This document shows positions 49,707-61,513 of a stretch of DNA of 64,000 nucleotides, in pieces. The stretch is taken from NCBI GenBank assembly GCA_022605955.1, contig JAKCOZ010000009.1, positions 3,596,001-3,660,000 on the forward strand, written 5' to 3'. The translations under genes and the position numbers were made by a program. The notes under the pieces are model-generated. The model was not told the DNA's origin. It made no database searches and was given only the letters and a program-made list of their open reading frames with translations. Each line of letters begins with the position of its first letter. Position 1 is the first letter of the stretch. This DNA is from Rallus limicola (taxonomy: Eukaryota > Chordata > Aves > Gruiformes > Rallidae).

Positions 49707-49730
49707 GGGGGGGGGGGGGGGGGGGGGGGG
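49707..49730 (+). repeat. Poly-G run (24 bases)
   Basis: This is an uninterrupted G homopolymer on the plus strand, poly-C in the RC3H1 transcript. It follows a G/A-rich lead-in GGGGAAGGGGAGGGAAT. Its length is typical of sites where sequencing and assembly lengths are unreliable. Confidence 0.9.
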
Positions 49731-51641
49731 AACTGGCTGAAAGAATGTGACTTGCAGGAAAAGTCAACAGAAAGAGTTTTACTGCATTCACTTTTGAAGG
49801 ACATTTATATTACAGTCATTGTAGTAAAACACAGAAGACTTACTCATTTATGTACAACTGCTGCAAAAAGGGTACTGAGTATTAACAACATTTACTCTAA
49901 AGCACAAAGCTAAATGCTACCAAAATCTGGGAGTGCTCTACAGCAGCTGGTTTATGAACAGGTAGGTAATTAAAAACACCTTCCTTGGCATGAATTTGTA
50001 TCACTGGCTTTGTAATACATTCATTGGTCCTCACTCCCTTTGCCCAAAAGATAGCTCTTAAGTTTTTGAGTTGGAGACCAATGCTGCCTGCCACAACTTG
50101 TCAAAAATACTTCAATGGCACTGAAGACCTTCAACGCATAATACAGACACGATTCCTGCTACTCCAGTAGGAATCTCCTTTCAGAACAGTAGGGAAGTTA
50201 AAACTTGTAATTGAAAAAACCTTCCAAATAGCTCACCAAGCTGAGGTAATTGCTAGAAATTATTTCAGGAGGAAGTTCTGAGACCTTTGGAACCAGGCTA
50301 CAAGCACTACTGCTCCATCAGCTGATCAACTGGCATTTTATTATGAACAACAGGTTTAAAAACAACCTTCAAAGCATATCCTGACAGGGTCTGATAAACA
50401 CGGAAATATCCTGAAAAAGTCTGGGCATTCCAAATGTCATTTTTTAACAGTCTGCTTTTAAACAGCAGTTAATTAGCTAATTTTAAAAACACCTATTATA
50501 CAGGCAAGGTAGAGAGGAGAGACAAAGCAGGCTTTCCTTGTTAAAGAAAAAAAAAAAACCCAAACCAAAAGAAACCAGGAACCATCTGTGTGATCTAGAT
50601 TCTGCTAGACTTCCACATTGCAGTTATTTCAGCTATTCCACACGCTCTGTTTCTTCAACAGTCGTGTAGCTAAAGAACAGTCCTGCCACAGAAGTCTGAG
50701 ATTAAGACACACATTCCAAAAATTGGTGTGATTGAGAAATAATGCCCTATGTGAAGGATTAAAAAAGAGATTTTGCAAGACTTTTTTTCCAAGAAATCAG
50801 TAGAGAGAGGGATCAGCCAAAAGAACATGCCACTTAATGGCTATTTTAGTGACTTCAAGGTTGGATTAATTGTCAAGAAACCCTCCAGCTTTTGTAATGC
50901 TCAAGACTTACCTTACCCACAGTCTGACATAAACACTCTCTTCTGTGCTGTCTCAGATCACATCACAACCTCTGCCTCTAACTATGAAAGATCTGAATAT
51001 GAATGCAAATGAAAGATCTGTTCCTTCCTTCAGCCACACCGGCACCACTTCTCAGTTTAACTGCATATCCTCCACTACTTACGTTGCAAAACAGGAAAAA
51101 TTGAATTCTTTCATCTGTCAAAACAATCCTCTTCCCATACCTCCTTTCTCCTCCTCCCAGCCATCTCCCACAGGACATTTTTTTTTCCTATTCCGAGTAA
51201 TCACCCTTCTTTAACAGTGTAGCTAACACTGTACAAAACATATAAAGGCACAGAATCAAATGATAATAAGATTTCCTGTATTAGTCTACATGTGGTACTG
51301 CAGGGGATTTTTTTTAGTTTTTATTTTTTAAAATCCCAGCAACACTGAGCCAAATCTTTCACGTAAAACCCTGCAAATGATGCTCAGGTCCTTTTTCTAT
51401 CTGAACTAATGTTAAATTCTTTAAATTTTCCAAATGCCAATGGCCACGGCTCAGGAGATGCTGCTAATTAGAGAATATAACATTTTTCATGGGCATAATG
51501 CAACAGCATCTCACTCACACCAAGTTCAAGCCTGAGAGCCAAGAGCCGCCTTCTCAAACGTAACAGTAAAACTACACGTGCTTATTCTGCAGGTCTTAGT
51601 GCAAGCTATTGAAAGTCTGCCTGATTCCTGCAATGTGCTTC

Positions 51642-52025
51642 TGATTGTTCAGCCTGGAGAAGAGAAGGCTCCAGGGGGACCTTACAGCGGCTTTCCAGTC
51701 CCTGAAAGGTGCCTATAGGAAAGCTAGGGAAGAACTGTTCCCGAAGGCGTGGAGCAATAGGATGAGGGGGAACAGCTTTAAACTAGAAAAGAGGAGATTT
51801 AGGTTGGATATTAAGAAGTAGTTCTTCACTCTGAGGGTGGTGAGACACTGGCACAGGTTGGCCAGAGACGTAGGTGGTGAAGGCCCCATCCCTGGAGACA
51901 TTCAGGGTCAAGTCTGATAGGCCTCCAAGTGACCTGATCTACTGAAAACCTCCCTGCTTGTTGCAGGGGTTGGACTAGATGGCCTCTGAAGATCCCTTCC
52001 CACCTAATGCAATCTATGATTCTAG
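51642..52025 (+). repeat. CR1 LINE 3' fragment (about 385 bases) in intron 1
   Basis: It begins TGTTCAGCCTGGAGAAGAGA, then TTAGGTTGGATATTAAGAAG, GGGTTGGACTAGATGGCCTC and the tail CTATGATTCTAG. It preserves the end of the CR1 coding region and the 3'UTR, in antisense orientation. Confidence 0.93.
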
Positions 52026-55000
52026 AAAAGCCACCCCTACCTGTAGAAGGATGCCCTGTAGCACACATAGCTGCTTTCCTTCTCACTATCCCAGAAAGAA
52101 GTCTCAAAGGGGGCTAACAGAGGAACACCCCTTACATTTGCAGGAAACACACTACTCCACAAATTCCTACACAAAGCAGCACACAACTGAAACAGCTTCT
52201 GACAAGTATTTGTAAGAAATGATGTAGAAATCTTGATACTTCTACCACAAAAGTCCCTTCCTTCTCCAGCTGGTAGCACATGTGTTGCCACCATGCAGTA
52301 ACAGGAAAGCTATTTTATTTCCTCAAGCACTCTTACCAGAGTCTTTTCCTATCAGAAAAATCTATTTACAATAAGCTGACAGGGCTTCTGCACCTTCTTG
52401 CCAGTTACGGATTTCCACAAATAATAATAAAAAAAAAAACCCCAAACCTCATTAGAGATCAGTTAGCCCTTTGAAATCTACTATAATTTTCAACTTTTAC
52501 CATAGTGGCAACCAAGAAATGGAAACTGATGCAGAAGATAACCATTGAGAGACAAACTTCTTGAGAAAAACAAGTGGTCAAACCAAGTGATGGGAACTAC
52601 ACCTAAATTCAGCAGACACTGTGGAGTATCTGTGTAGAGAGAGGAAAGTAAGGCAACGTAAGTAAATATTTGTGGTTTTCTTTCTCAGTTATCTTGAGTC
52701 CATAGACTTCAGACTGAATTACTGTAATACAGCCTAAACAGAATCCTGAAGGTCATGCTGAAATTTCAGCAGGTGCAGGATGTTTATGCAATGACTTTCC
52801 ACAACAGAGGAATATTTTATCTTTATTCCTACATGATAATAGTTTCATGTTCATTACCAAGTGCAGCCCACAGCATTAACTCCAAACTACAAATTCCCCT
52901 ATGGTTTTTCTTACAGACTTTGGGGCAGGTTTGGTTTGGTTTTTTGTTTGTTTTTTAGGTTTTTTTTGTCTAACAGCCAATATGACTTTGGATGCTCCAG
53001 CAAACCACCACCTGATATACTGGGTGTGGGAAGAGCCACCACAAAAACCACAGAGTTTCATCTGCAAAATTATTTGGTGAGTTCACTGGGGAAAAGAATT
53101 AAAATGTACCTCATAGTGGCTACTGCAGAGCTATTCTGAGATGCTGGGGATGTTTGGGAGCCTAAAAGCAGGTGAGTTTTCCTTCTAGTTCAGTTTTAGA
53201 ACTCACACTGTTTGAAAGCTCCAATTCCACTAATTCTTTCGAAGGGATGAAATTTTCTCCCAGCACTCGGCATGTAAATCATTCAATTACTCAGGTGGAA
53301 TAATAATAAAAAAGACAATTAGCTTTCACATTATGTATTACAGAATTGGAAAGGTCAGTTCCCTAAGTATCATGAAACACCCTTCTACAACACTAGCTAG
53401 TTATGAAATATAGAGTCCAAATAGAACAGGATGTCAGTCTCTTCCACCATCAGAGGCTAAGAGCATCTCCCAACAGCTCTGAACTTCCCATCCCATAAAA
53501 AAATTAAGTCGGCATTGTAATATACATGCTCACTGAATCCCAGCTTCTGAAAAGCTGAATTCAACAAGATCAGTAATGGTTTCCACCCAGATTGCTGGTG
53601 ATTCACCAGCAACATGGCCAAAGTTTCCTACAGCAATCTTATTAATTTCTGTTTATCTGCTTTAGCATGACCACTTTTATATAATAATATGCATGTCCTA
53701 AAATGCCTGCAAATTAAAACCTGACATACTGATGGATGCAATTCCTGGATTTATATACTCATCTGTTAATGGGAACACTAATTTTAAAAATAATTATCAG
53801 CCTACAATTATCTCACCATAAGTTCCAAAAAATATTTTGTTTTTGACTAAAATAGTTTGGGTACAAAGCTAACAAGCAAGAAAAAAACCAACACAAACCC
53901 CAAACCACCAGAAAACATACAAGTAACTTCCCACTCATCTCCATTAAGGTTACTGCTGCTCAAAAGTGATTGACAAGCACACCACTCAAGCCTCCGGTTG
54001 TCAAAACAGACTGCACTGATGGTACCTCAGTTTCTAAATTTCCCTCAAAGCAGCAGCCCGTCAAGCTGCCTCCTTTGTCAGTGCCTTTTCTAAGACAGGA
54101 AGGTAAATAAGCTATTGCAGGTAAAAACAGAAAGAAAAAAGGGAACAAGTGCCTAACTGATAACGTCTGCTTCGACTATGCTAGGGGAAACCATAATTTC
54201 ATATGAACACTGTGTATTAAGGGACTGGAGAAAGTCATGGTGCTAGCGGTGAAGCTTAGAATCCAGCAGTAAGGTATATACACCTCTTGGGAACACTGGG
54301 TTATTCGTACAACCGGGAACCTCTCATCAGCTTCACTGACTGCAAACACAGAAATACAAACATGGATAGATGATTAAAATGCCCTCCACACCCTTATGAG
54401 CCTAAAAGGGGTAAAACCCCCTAAGTTTCAAAAGTCGTTAATTTCTGTTTCATGCTATTGCTGTGTTATCTAACAACTCTATAGCTATAGGACTCAAATA
54501 GAACACAAAACACGGAATTTAACAACTAGATTTCTCTTCCAAGAGGAGTCATTAAGAAGATAGTGTTGGTAAAACTGTTACGATGATTAAAGCAGCTCTG
54601 CGAGAGAATCCAGGTTACCTCGAACCTTTTAATCGTTTTTTAAAATGATTTGTTTTTTTTTTTTACTTCAGCTATTCTCAATACAGTAAAACCATACAGA
54701 GAACAGCACCTACACCCAGGGGAACAGAAGATTTATTTTTCTTTCTTATTTGGCCGAATTTAAGAAAAATACAAGGGGAAAAAAAAAAAAAAAAAAAGAG
54801 CAACTCTGAGGTAAAAGGCAACGCGCTTGTGGATAAAATTGAGCATTCCCAGTTTCCAGGAAATAAATAATAAGCACAGCAGTTCCCGGTTTTAAAGCGG
54901 CACAAGCCTCACAATGGCTTTTGAGGACAAAACCTGACACCAGGACGTTCCCCAGCCACTAAAGCACATCAAAACGCAGCCATACCAACACCACACTCCT

Positions 55001-55242
55001 GGCGAGAGGCCTTAACCCATCCCTGCCTCGTTAAACCGAGAACTAAAAAAACGCCACGATAAAAAACTAGTGAAAGTAAAGCGGAGTTTCTGTTTGGCCT
55101 TATCACGGTCTTCCCCCCACGCAAAGGGAGGCCGGGGGCCAGCTCGCTCTTCCCTCAGGCGCCACAGACAAAAGAGCAACAGCCCGAGGGATGGGTGATG
55201 GTGTCCCCCACACCGACCGCGGGAAGGGCGCGGGGGGTGTGT

Positions 55243-55268
55243 GGGGGGGGGGGGGTGGGGGGGGGGGG
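55243..55268 (+). repeat. G-rich tract (G13 T G12) at the island edge
   Basis: Two long G runs are separated by one T, with further GGG groups on both sides. The G-rich strand is the non-transcribed sense-opposite strand; the RC3H1 transcript is C-rich here. The tract can form a G-quadruplex on the plus strand in principle. Confidence 0.85.
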
Positions 55269-55811
55269 AGGGAAGACTTTAGCCTCATCCCCCCACAAGC
55301 TGCTGCTCGTTCGGTTGTGCCGACTGCGACGCAGGCGCGAATTTTCCTCTTCTTTTCAGGTACACAGAACGCCTGGAACAACATCAGCGAGGGCAGGCCA
55401 CACACAAAAGCTGCCTGTCCCTTCTCCGCCATCGCTTGAGGTGACGCCGCCTCTCCCTACCCCCCCTCCCAAGACGAACTCAACCACCGGGTCCTGCACA
55501 CCTCCCCTATACCGGGAACGGTGGCCGCCACAGCTCGCCTTCTCCTTCTCTGCCCGGGACGCTCGGAAATCGAGCCCGGCAAGAGCCTAAGGCCTAGCAA
55601 GGTAGGCAGAGGCCCAACAGACAAGCGCAGCACCAGCTCCTCCACCTCTCTCCCCTAGGAAGGAGGACAGAGCCTCCCGCTCCCGCCAGCGCCCTTAAGG
55701 CCGGCCCCATTGTTCCCCACACCCCCAGGCTCTCCACAACCGAGCCAAGCAGCAAAAAGGGGGGGGGAAGAAGAGATAAGGGAGGAAAAGCAGATAAGAC
55801 AGCGCACTCAC

Positions 55812-56040
55812 CACATGGGTTGGCCTCCCCACAGCAGCCACCAGCCCCCTCAGCTGCGGCACACGGGGGCGGCCGCAGCGCCCTGCTCCTCCAGCACCCG
55901 CAGAACTCGGGGCTCCCCCACCACCGTCGTCTGTCGCCCCTCCGCCGCCGCTGCAGCAGCGGCCATCTTGTGCATCGGCTACCTCCCTTCACCACCACCA
56001 ACGCCGCCACCTCCTTCCTTTGCTTTGCTCTACGCTACTC
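55812..56040 (-). other. RC3H1: RC3H1 exon 1 (non-coding 5'UTR); 5' end approximate
   Basis: The 3' boundary is a strong donor CCATGTG|GTGAGT (GT at 55811-55810) inside the CpG island. It is the best splice donor seen on the minus strand there. The 5' boundary is only estimated from promoter motifs. The exon carries an upstream ORF and a second ATG at its very end, so it may restrain translation of the main frame. Confidence 0.65.
55850..55966 (-). promoter_or_regulatory. Upstream ORF in exon 1 (38 codons) in strong initiation context
   Basis: The ATG at 55966-55964 is preceded by CAAG and followed by G, giving A at -3 and G at +4, an optimal Kozak context. It opens a frame of 38 codons beginning with M and seven alanines and ending VCRS, with TGA at 55852-55850, fully within exon 1. 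The ATG is also part of the YY1-type element. If transcription starts upstream of 55,966, ribosomes scanning from the cap would meet this start first. I do not claim the peptide is functional. Confidence 0.55.
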
Positions 56041-56115
56041 TGCATAGCCTCGCCACCACTACCGCCCGCCCCTTCCTGCGCCCGGCCCCCCGAGCGGGCG
56101 GGGCGGGGCGGGCTG
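55960..56115 (-). promoter_or_regulatory. RC3H1: RC3H1 core promoter region (GC boxes, ETS-like cores, YY1-type element)
   Basis: Overlapping GC boxes (GGGCGGGGCGGGGCGGG on the plus strand, about 56,096-56,112) lie upstream in the direction of transcription. Two GGAA cores on the sense strand (about 56,015 and 56,072) could bind ETS factors. CAAGATGGCCGC at 55970-55959 matches the YY1 element that often sits just downstream of TATA-less start sites. No TATA box is visible. The transcription start is therefore inferred to lie between about 55,975 and 56,090; the exact base is unknown. Confidence 0.65.
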
Positions 56116-56199
56116 GGAGAAAAAGCCGAGTCACGGGCCGGCACGCCTGGAGGGACTGGCGGGCTGTGCTGCAGAGAGGGGGTGCTGTCACCTGCGGTG

Positions 56200-59100
56200 G
56201 GGTGGGTGCTGTGCGTTCCTGTCGGGGATGGTGGTACTCCCCGCTGCCTTATATTGCTATTTGAGGGTTTTTTTTTCGCTTTTTTATCTCATATTCTCTT
56301 CCGAGTTATGACTGTGGAGCGCAGAAAGGGTATGTGGCTCTATATGCGGCAAGTACAGCCTGAGGAACGCTCTGCGTGTACGGAGCATCCCAAAGCCCCC
56401 AGCCCGCCATTTTCTCTCCCTCAGTGACTGTGAAATACACGGCGGGGGGGGGGGGTGTCTGTGCTCTTCTACTCGACTTACACTGTGGTTCCCCTCTTCT
56501 TCATTGTGTTTGCTTTATGTTATCAAACTTTTAAGCGTGGAAGTCTGCTTATTGCTTGGAGGGGAAAATCAAGTGAATTTTAGTACCATTTAAGTGACTG
56601 TACAAGGCAAAGACCCTTTACTTTACCCACCAGGCCCATGGAAAGGTGCAGAGCTGGGCTTGTTGCCAGAGAAGGATCCCCTACAGATTTCTTTGTGGCA
56701 GGACACGTTTAATTCAGCGTCAGCCTCAACTATTAGTGCAGATGAAATGTGTTGGGGCCTCACAAAGCCTTCCTGGGTCACTCATTATCTGAACTACAGT
56801 TCACTGTGTGCAGTGGAATGAAGTTGTAAGGTGTCTTGCAAGTATTGATGACTTGCTGCATTTAATTAGCACAAGCTGCTAGTTTTAAAATATTTTGAGA
56901 GCTAATTATTATTTAACAAATAAATTCCTGTTTTATGAGGACACAAATTGTGGCAAAAAACTGCGAAGGAATTAGTACAGACTTATTTGCAAACAGGACA
57001 ACACATGTGGGTTTGGTGATTCCATCCCATTCCCTGAGTATTTTGTCAGGTGTGCGCCCAGCTGGAGGCTCTGCTGGATGGATGTGGTGTGAAGTTGTTA
57101 TGCAGGATGGGGCATATGAAGAAGCACTTCCAAATCACTGCGCTTCTAAACACTGTTTAACATGGTAAGGACCATAAACTGTATCATCGTTTCAACATCT
57201 GAACTGTGGAGGACAATGTGACCTTGAGATACCATTCTAGCAGAGCAATGTCAGGTCAGAAGTAATCAGGCCCAGAGAGAGCAATCTGCAAAAGGAAGTT
57301 GGGTCATGACACACAGAGACAGAAACCTGGAAACAAATAACAAGAGCTGACTTCTTGAACAAGAGGGAAAGTGTACGTAGCAAAACCTTAATCTTCAGGT
57401 CCTATTTCTGACTTACTGCAGACAGATGTTCATGTTAACGTGACAAGAAATGGGGTAATAGTAGCTCAATGTATTATTTCTCCCAGTTTTACTATAGCAC
57501 ATTGTCTCAATTATGCCCATCAAAACAATTAAGCTTAACTAAGCTTAATGCACAAGCAAGGATTAGTTCTTGAATAAAATAATTTTAAGAATAGCTATTA
57601 AATAACTTTCAGAAAACAGGTTTCTTGCCGTATTCATGTGCATCTGGGACTTTAGGAAGACAGAAGGTTTAGGTATTTACAAAGACTACATTTAACTTAC
57701 TATGAGTTGCAAGCAAAGGAATGGCAAGTTTAACATGGAAGTGTGAATGGCTGTTACATTGTTATTTCAGGGAGACTTCCACAAACAAGTCTAAAACAAC
57801 CATTGTTAATAAGTTAGTGCCACTGTTACACGATAAAATATCTGAATGAATGATTTAATCAAGAAGATCATGGCCAGATTTAGAAGTAATGGCCACAGGT
57901 TAGTACATTATTATATTTTTATCATGGTATTGGCATTGCAATTGTCATACTTCCTATGATGCCTCAATGAAACATTAATATCACTTGTCCTTAATGACTG
58001 TATAAATTATGTAAGAGTCTTTGTCCTGAAGCACACTCTTTCATACAGCCAACTGGCAAATTGCAGTACAGTTTGTTTAAAAAAAATTTAAAAATGGAAT
58101 CATTATACTCCTATCTAATTAACCCTCCTTCTTTGAAATGAGCTACTAAGTGGTATCTCTGTATATTACACTAGACTAATTTAATTATTGTCGTCATCCT
58201 ATTATTCTAGTTTAAAGCTGTACATACCACAGAAAATTTTTAATTGGCAATTGTCATCTTTTGCAGACTCCTCTGATAAATGTCATGCTAGAATTGAGAA
58301 CCTCAGTGAAGTTGTTAGCATCTTGTTCAGATGCAGAAGCCAGCACTAGGAGCTAAAATGAAACCTTTGTTGCAAGTCACAGAGACTAGAAATGGGGAAG
58401 GCCTGAGGACACCCTCTTACTTCCTGGTTTGTAGCAGGTGGCTGTACACAGTACATTGTTCTGGTGCTTTGTTAGTCTGGTTTTTAATGCTCCAGTTTGG
58501 AGACTTCTAGCACTTCTTACACTTGGTTCCTGTGTATGGTTCCTATGTTGCTGAAAGGTTTTCATTTTCAGATAGGTTATGCTTTCCCTCAGCAATTAAT
58601 TCTGTTACCACCTAGTACCACTTATTAAATTATCTTACCAGTGTTTACTTGCTAACAACAATTTTCGTTATTATAGCACAGTTTGCCACAGTACTGCATT
58701 GTTTAAAGAAGAGGGATCTGAAATGACCTATGGTGGTTCTTAAGTAACATTGCAAGGAGAGTACTTTTAAGTCTCAAAACCTACTTTAGATCTCCATCAC
58801 AGTAACATTTTTCTAGTGATGACTCTTGGGTCTGGATTTTAAAAGCTCAGAACTTTGTAAATAGGCTTAGGAACTGATCCCACAAGATACCTAGATTATT
58901 TTGAATGTGTGCTACTCCAGTTATGCAGCATTTCTTTCTGCATGGCACCCTGCTTCAGCATATGAAACACAAACCAGCATTTGCTTTTAGGGTTACTATT
59001 TTCATGTCTTTCGGCTTTTGATTAAATCTGCTGTGATTTATTGTCAGTTACTCACATTATTATGAGTTGTTATAAGCCCACAGGTATTACTTTTGATTCT

Positions 59101-61380
59101 ACAACGCATTATCTCAATTTTCTGTTCCTTCTTTCAATTTTTTTCTGGCCAAAAGGGGAAAATGTGAAGGCATGGTTCCAGGATTTTACAGCTGTGGTTG
59201 CCCTAGTAATGTTCTTCAGATTATACGTTAGAAATTATTCCCAGTATTAGACTGAGAGAGGTAAAACACCAGTGTAACTGTCAAAGGGTATCATCAATTT
59301 TTACACTCCTCTTTCCATACAGAGCTGATATAAAACTGAAGTAACAATGGCTGTCTTGATAAAAAGAAAGATTTTTGTGTCAATGCGTCGGCAACGTTTC
59401 GGTTTGCTATTCTAGTTATCTGCGTGACCTGCCAAGCTGATAATAATGGAAAATGTCTCATTTTGAAACCTGTGAGCTCAGAATGAAAGGCAAGAATGAA
59501 ATATTTTTCCAGCTGGCTGCAAGCATTTAAAAAAAAAAAAAAAAGTCCTTGTTGTTTCTCACAGCCAAGATTCTTGCGTGTATCATACAAAAGATTAAAA
59601 GAAGACAGTTTTTAGCATTTCTGTGTGCTTGACTATCACGGTAACGAAACGTAAAATTCCTGCCCTCTTAGAAAATTCCACTGACAAAAGCAGACGACGG
59701 AAGCATTTCCGCCCAAGAAAGTCACTGCAGAAACCCCCAATACTCCTTAAAAAATATGCTGAATATCATCCAAGCCTGTGTGATGCAATTTTAGAATTAG
59801 ATATTATGTGCTTATTTTTTACAATAGTAAGATGACGGCAAAACAAAGCCTTCCACTGTGAGAGGGTATACTTAATACCTCAACCATAAGCTACGAGGTT
59901 TAGATTTCGTTTATACAGCAGAAACCTGAATGATGTAAAGGAATATGAAGTGCTTAAATGTCAAATTAATATTCCTTCATGAATGCTTCTCTCTGAACCG
60001 TTCAGCCTGCATGAGCAGATAATGCTATATAACCTAGCAAACATCATCGGGTTTGTTGAAAAATTTGTAAACCTTTTTGCAGTTATTTGATGCTCTACAG
60101 AATAGATTTGTAGAACATCAGCTATTAACATTTGTGTTTTCAGCCTGTAAGGAATGCCAAAATTCTATGTAAAGATACCTTGTGGCTTCAATTGCTGTGA
60201 AATAAAGAAGAAATGGCAGGGAAGTTAAGAAAGTTCTCATTAAAGGTTTCACTTAACTGTCCCATCTCATTATCCTCCTTGTCCCCCTGGCATTTAGGGA
60301 TACGCCATGCTGACATAATAGTATTTGCTTGCTGATTCTTATGGTACTCCTTACAGCCTTTCTGATTACGTGTAGTTGCCTGGCATGCTTTAATCCCAGA
60401 GCTGACAGTGTCGTTCAGCAACATCTCTCTTTTAAGTGTGACATGAATTTTGAAGCATTATAAAATACAAGAATGCAGACCCACTTGGAGGCTGTGTGGA
60501 TATCCGAGATTTAATATTCACTGAGCAGAGTAAGACAAAGTCGCTACCACATACTTGTTGATCTGGTGCCCTCTGCTGAAATAACCATCTGTTTGGCTTC
60601 TGAATCCCACCCCCAGGGAGGGTCAAGAGCCTCTACCAAGTGCCATATGCTGCCACCTCTTCAGCTCACACTTTAGTTCCTTGATTTATTTCCTTTCCTG
60701 TTCTATCTCAGCAAAAGCAGAAATACGACCCTTTATTTCCTTTCCTTCCTCCAGTGGTACTTAGGGTGAAATTTGGTCTTTTCCTTCATAACATTGTTGT
60801 ATTGCATTTTACAGCAACCTTTTATTGAGCTTGGGAAACTAAGGTAAGAGTTGAGATGATAAAGAATTTAGAAAATTACATTTTCTAAGAATTCCAGCTT
60901 GGGTGTGTGTATAAAAACAAGAACCACCTAAATTAGCAATGTGATTTGCGTTCCTTTCTGGTAGGTTTCCTCACATACTGTAAAACTGGAGGGAAATAAA
61001 AGGCAAATAGGGCAGTACAGTCAGCACGGGTTTTCTATGGCAGGTCAAGTGCCTCTGTTCAGCTGCATGTAATACCACAACTTTACTCTCGCTTTACAAG
61101 GGAAGCAAAATTGTAGCAGCTTTGCAGGTTCACACAGCAAGCAGTGGCAAGATGAGGATTAAACCCTGTGGTCTGGTCTTCTGGTCCAACCATTACACCT
61201 TATGCATCCTTCACAGTTGTGTAAGTTATGGTAATTACATTATGACTAAACTGCTATCTGAGTAATTTTTCCAATCCAGTTTCCAAAGTAGAGGACTCTT
61301 AGGACAAGTAAAAAGTGGGCCTGGCTTATGTCTCTGTAGTCATGTAGCATTTCTGCAGTAAAAGAAAACATGTTGACATC
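56200..61380. other. Upstream intergenic region, no gene recognised
   Basis: This is AT-rich sequence beyond the CpG island. It holds a short G run at 56,443-56,454 and a poly-A tract near 59,528-59,544. Reading frames here are short, lack homology that I recognise and are not flanked by convincing splice sites. No CR1 tail was seen in this part. Confidence 0.7.
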
Positions 61381-61383
61381 ACC

Positions 61384-61513
61384 GTCCCTTGGGGTGTTCA
61401 AGGAAAGGTTGGATGAGGTACTTAGGGACATGGGTTAGTGAGTAATATGGGTGCTAGGGGAACAGTTGGACTAGACAATATTGGAGGTCTTTTCCAACCT
61501 TCATGATTCTATG
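61384..61513 (+). repeat. CR1-like LINE 3' tail
   Basis: The sequence GGGGTGTTCAAGGAAAGGTT, GGATGAGGTACTTAGGGACA, GTTGGACTAGACAATATTGG and CATGATTCTATGA follows CR1 tail organisation. It appears to be a different subfamily from the intronic copies. Confidence 0.85.

Larger units (their letters stand above)
32225..55811 (-). other. RC3H1: RC3H1 intron 1 (5'UTR intron, about 23.6 kb)
   Basis: This is a long first intron between the non-coding exon 1 donor and exon 2. It holds CR1 tails near 39.7, 40.2 and 51.8 kb, a probable LTR scrap near 38.9 kb, poly-A, poly-T and poly-G tracts, and a diverged repeat pair at 44.7 and 46.9 kb. I found no protein-coding exon. Additional non-coding first exons cannot be excluded from sequence alone. 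Confidence 0.75.
55100..56200. promoter_or_regulatory. RC3H1: CpG island spanning the RC3H1 promoter and exon 1
   Basis: CpG dinucleotides and G+C rise sharply here against AT-rich flanks, with dense CG, GCG and CCGCC motifs. The island covers exon 1, the upstream GC boxes and the first 700 bases of intron 1. This is the usual architecture of a broadly expressed vertebrate promoter. Confidence 0.9.

Noticed and set aside
55710..56264. Plus-strand open frame of 184 codons across the CpG island
   Set aside because: It lies opposite exon 1 and the promoter. Its Pro/Ala/Ser/Arg composition is what GC-rich DNA gives by chance, and no family or splice support is visible.
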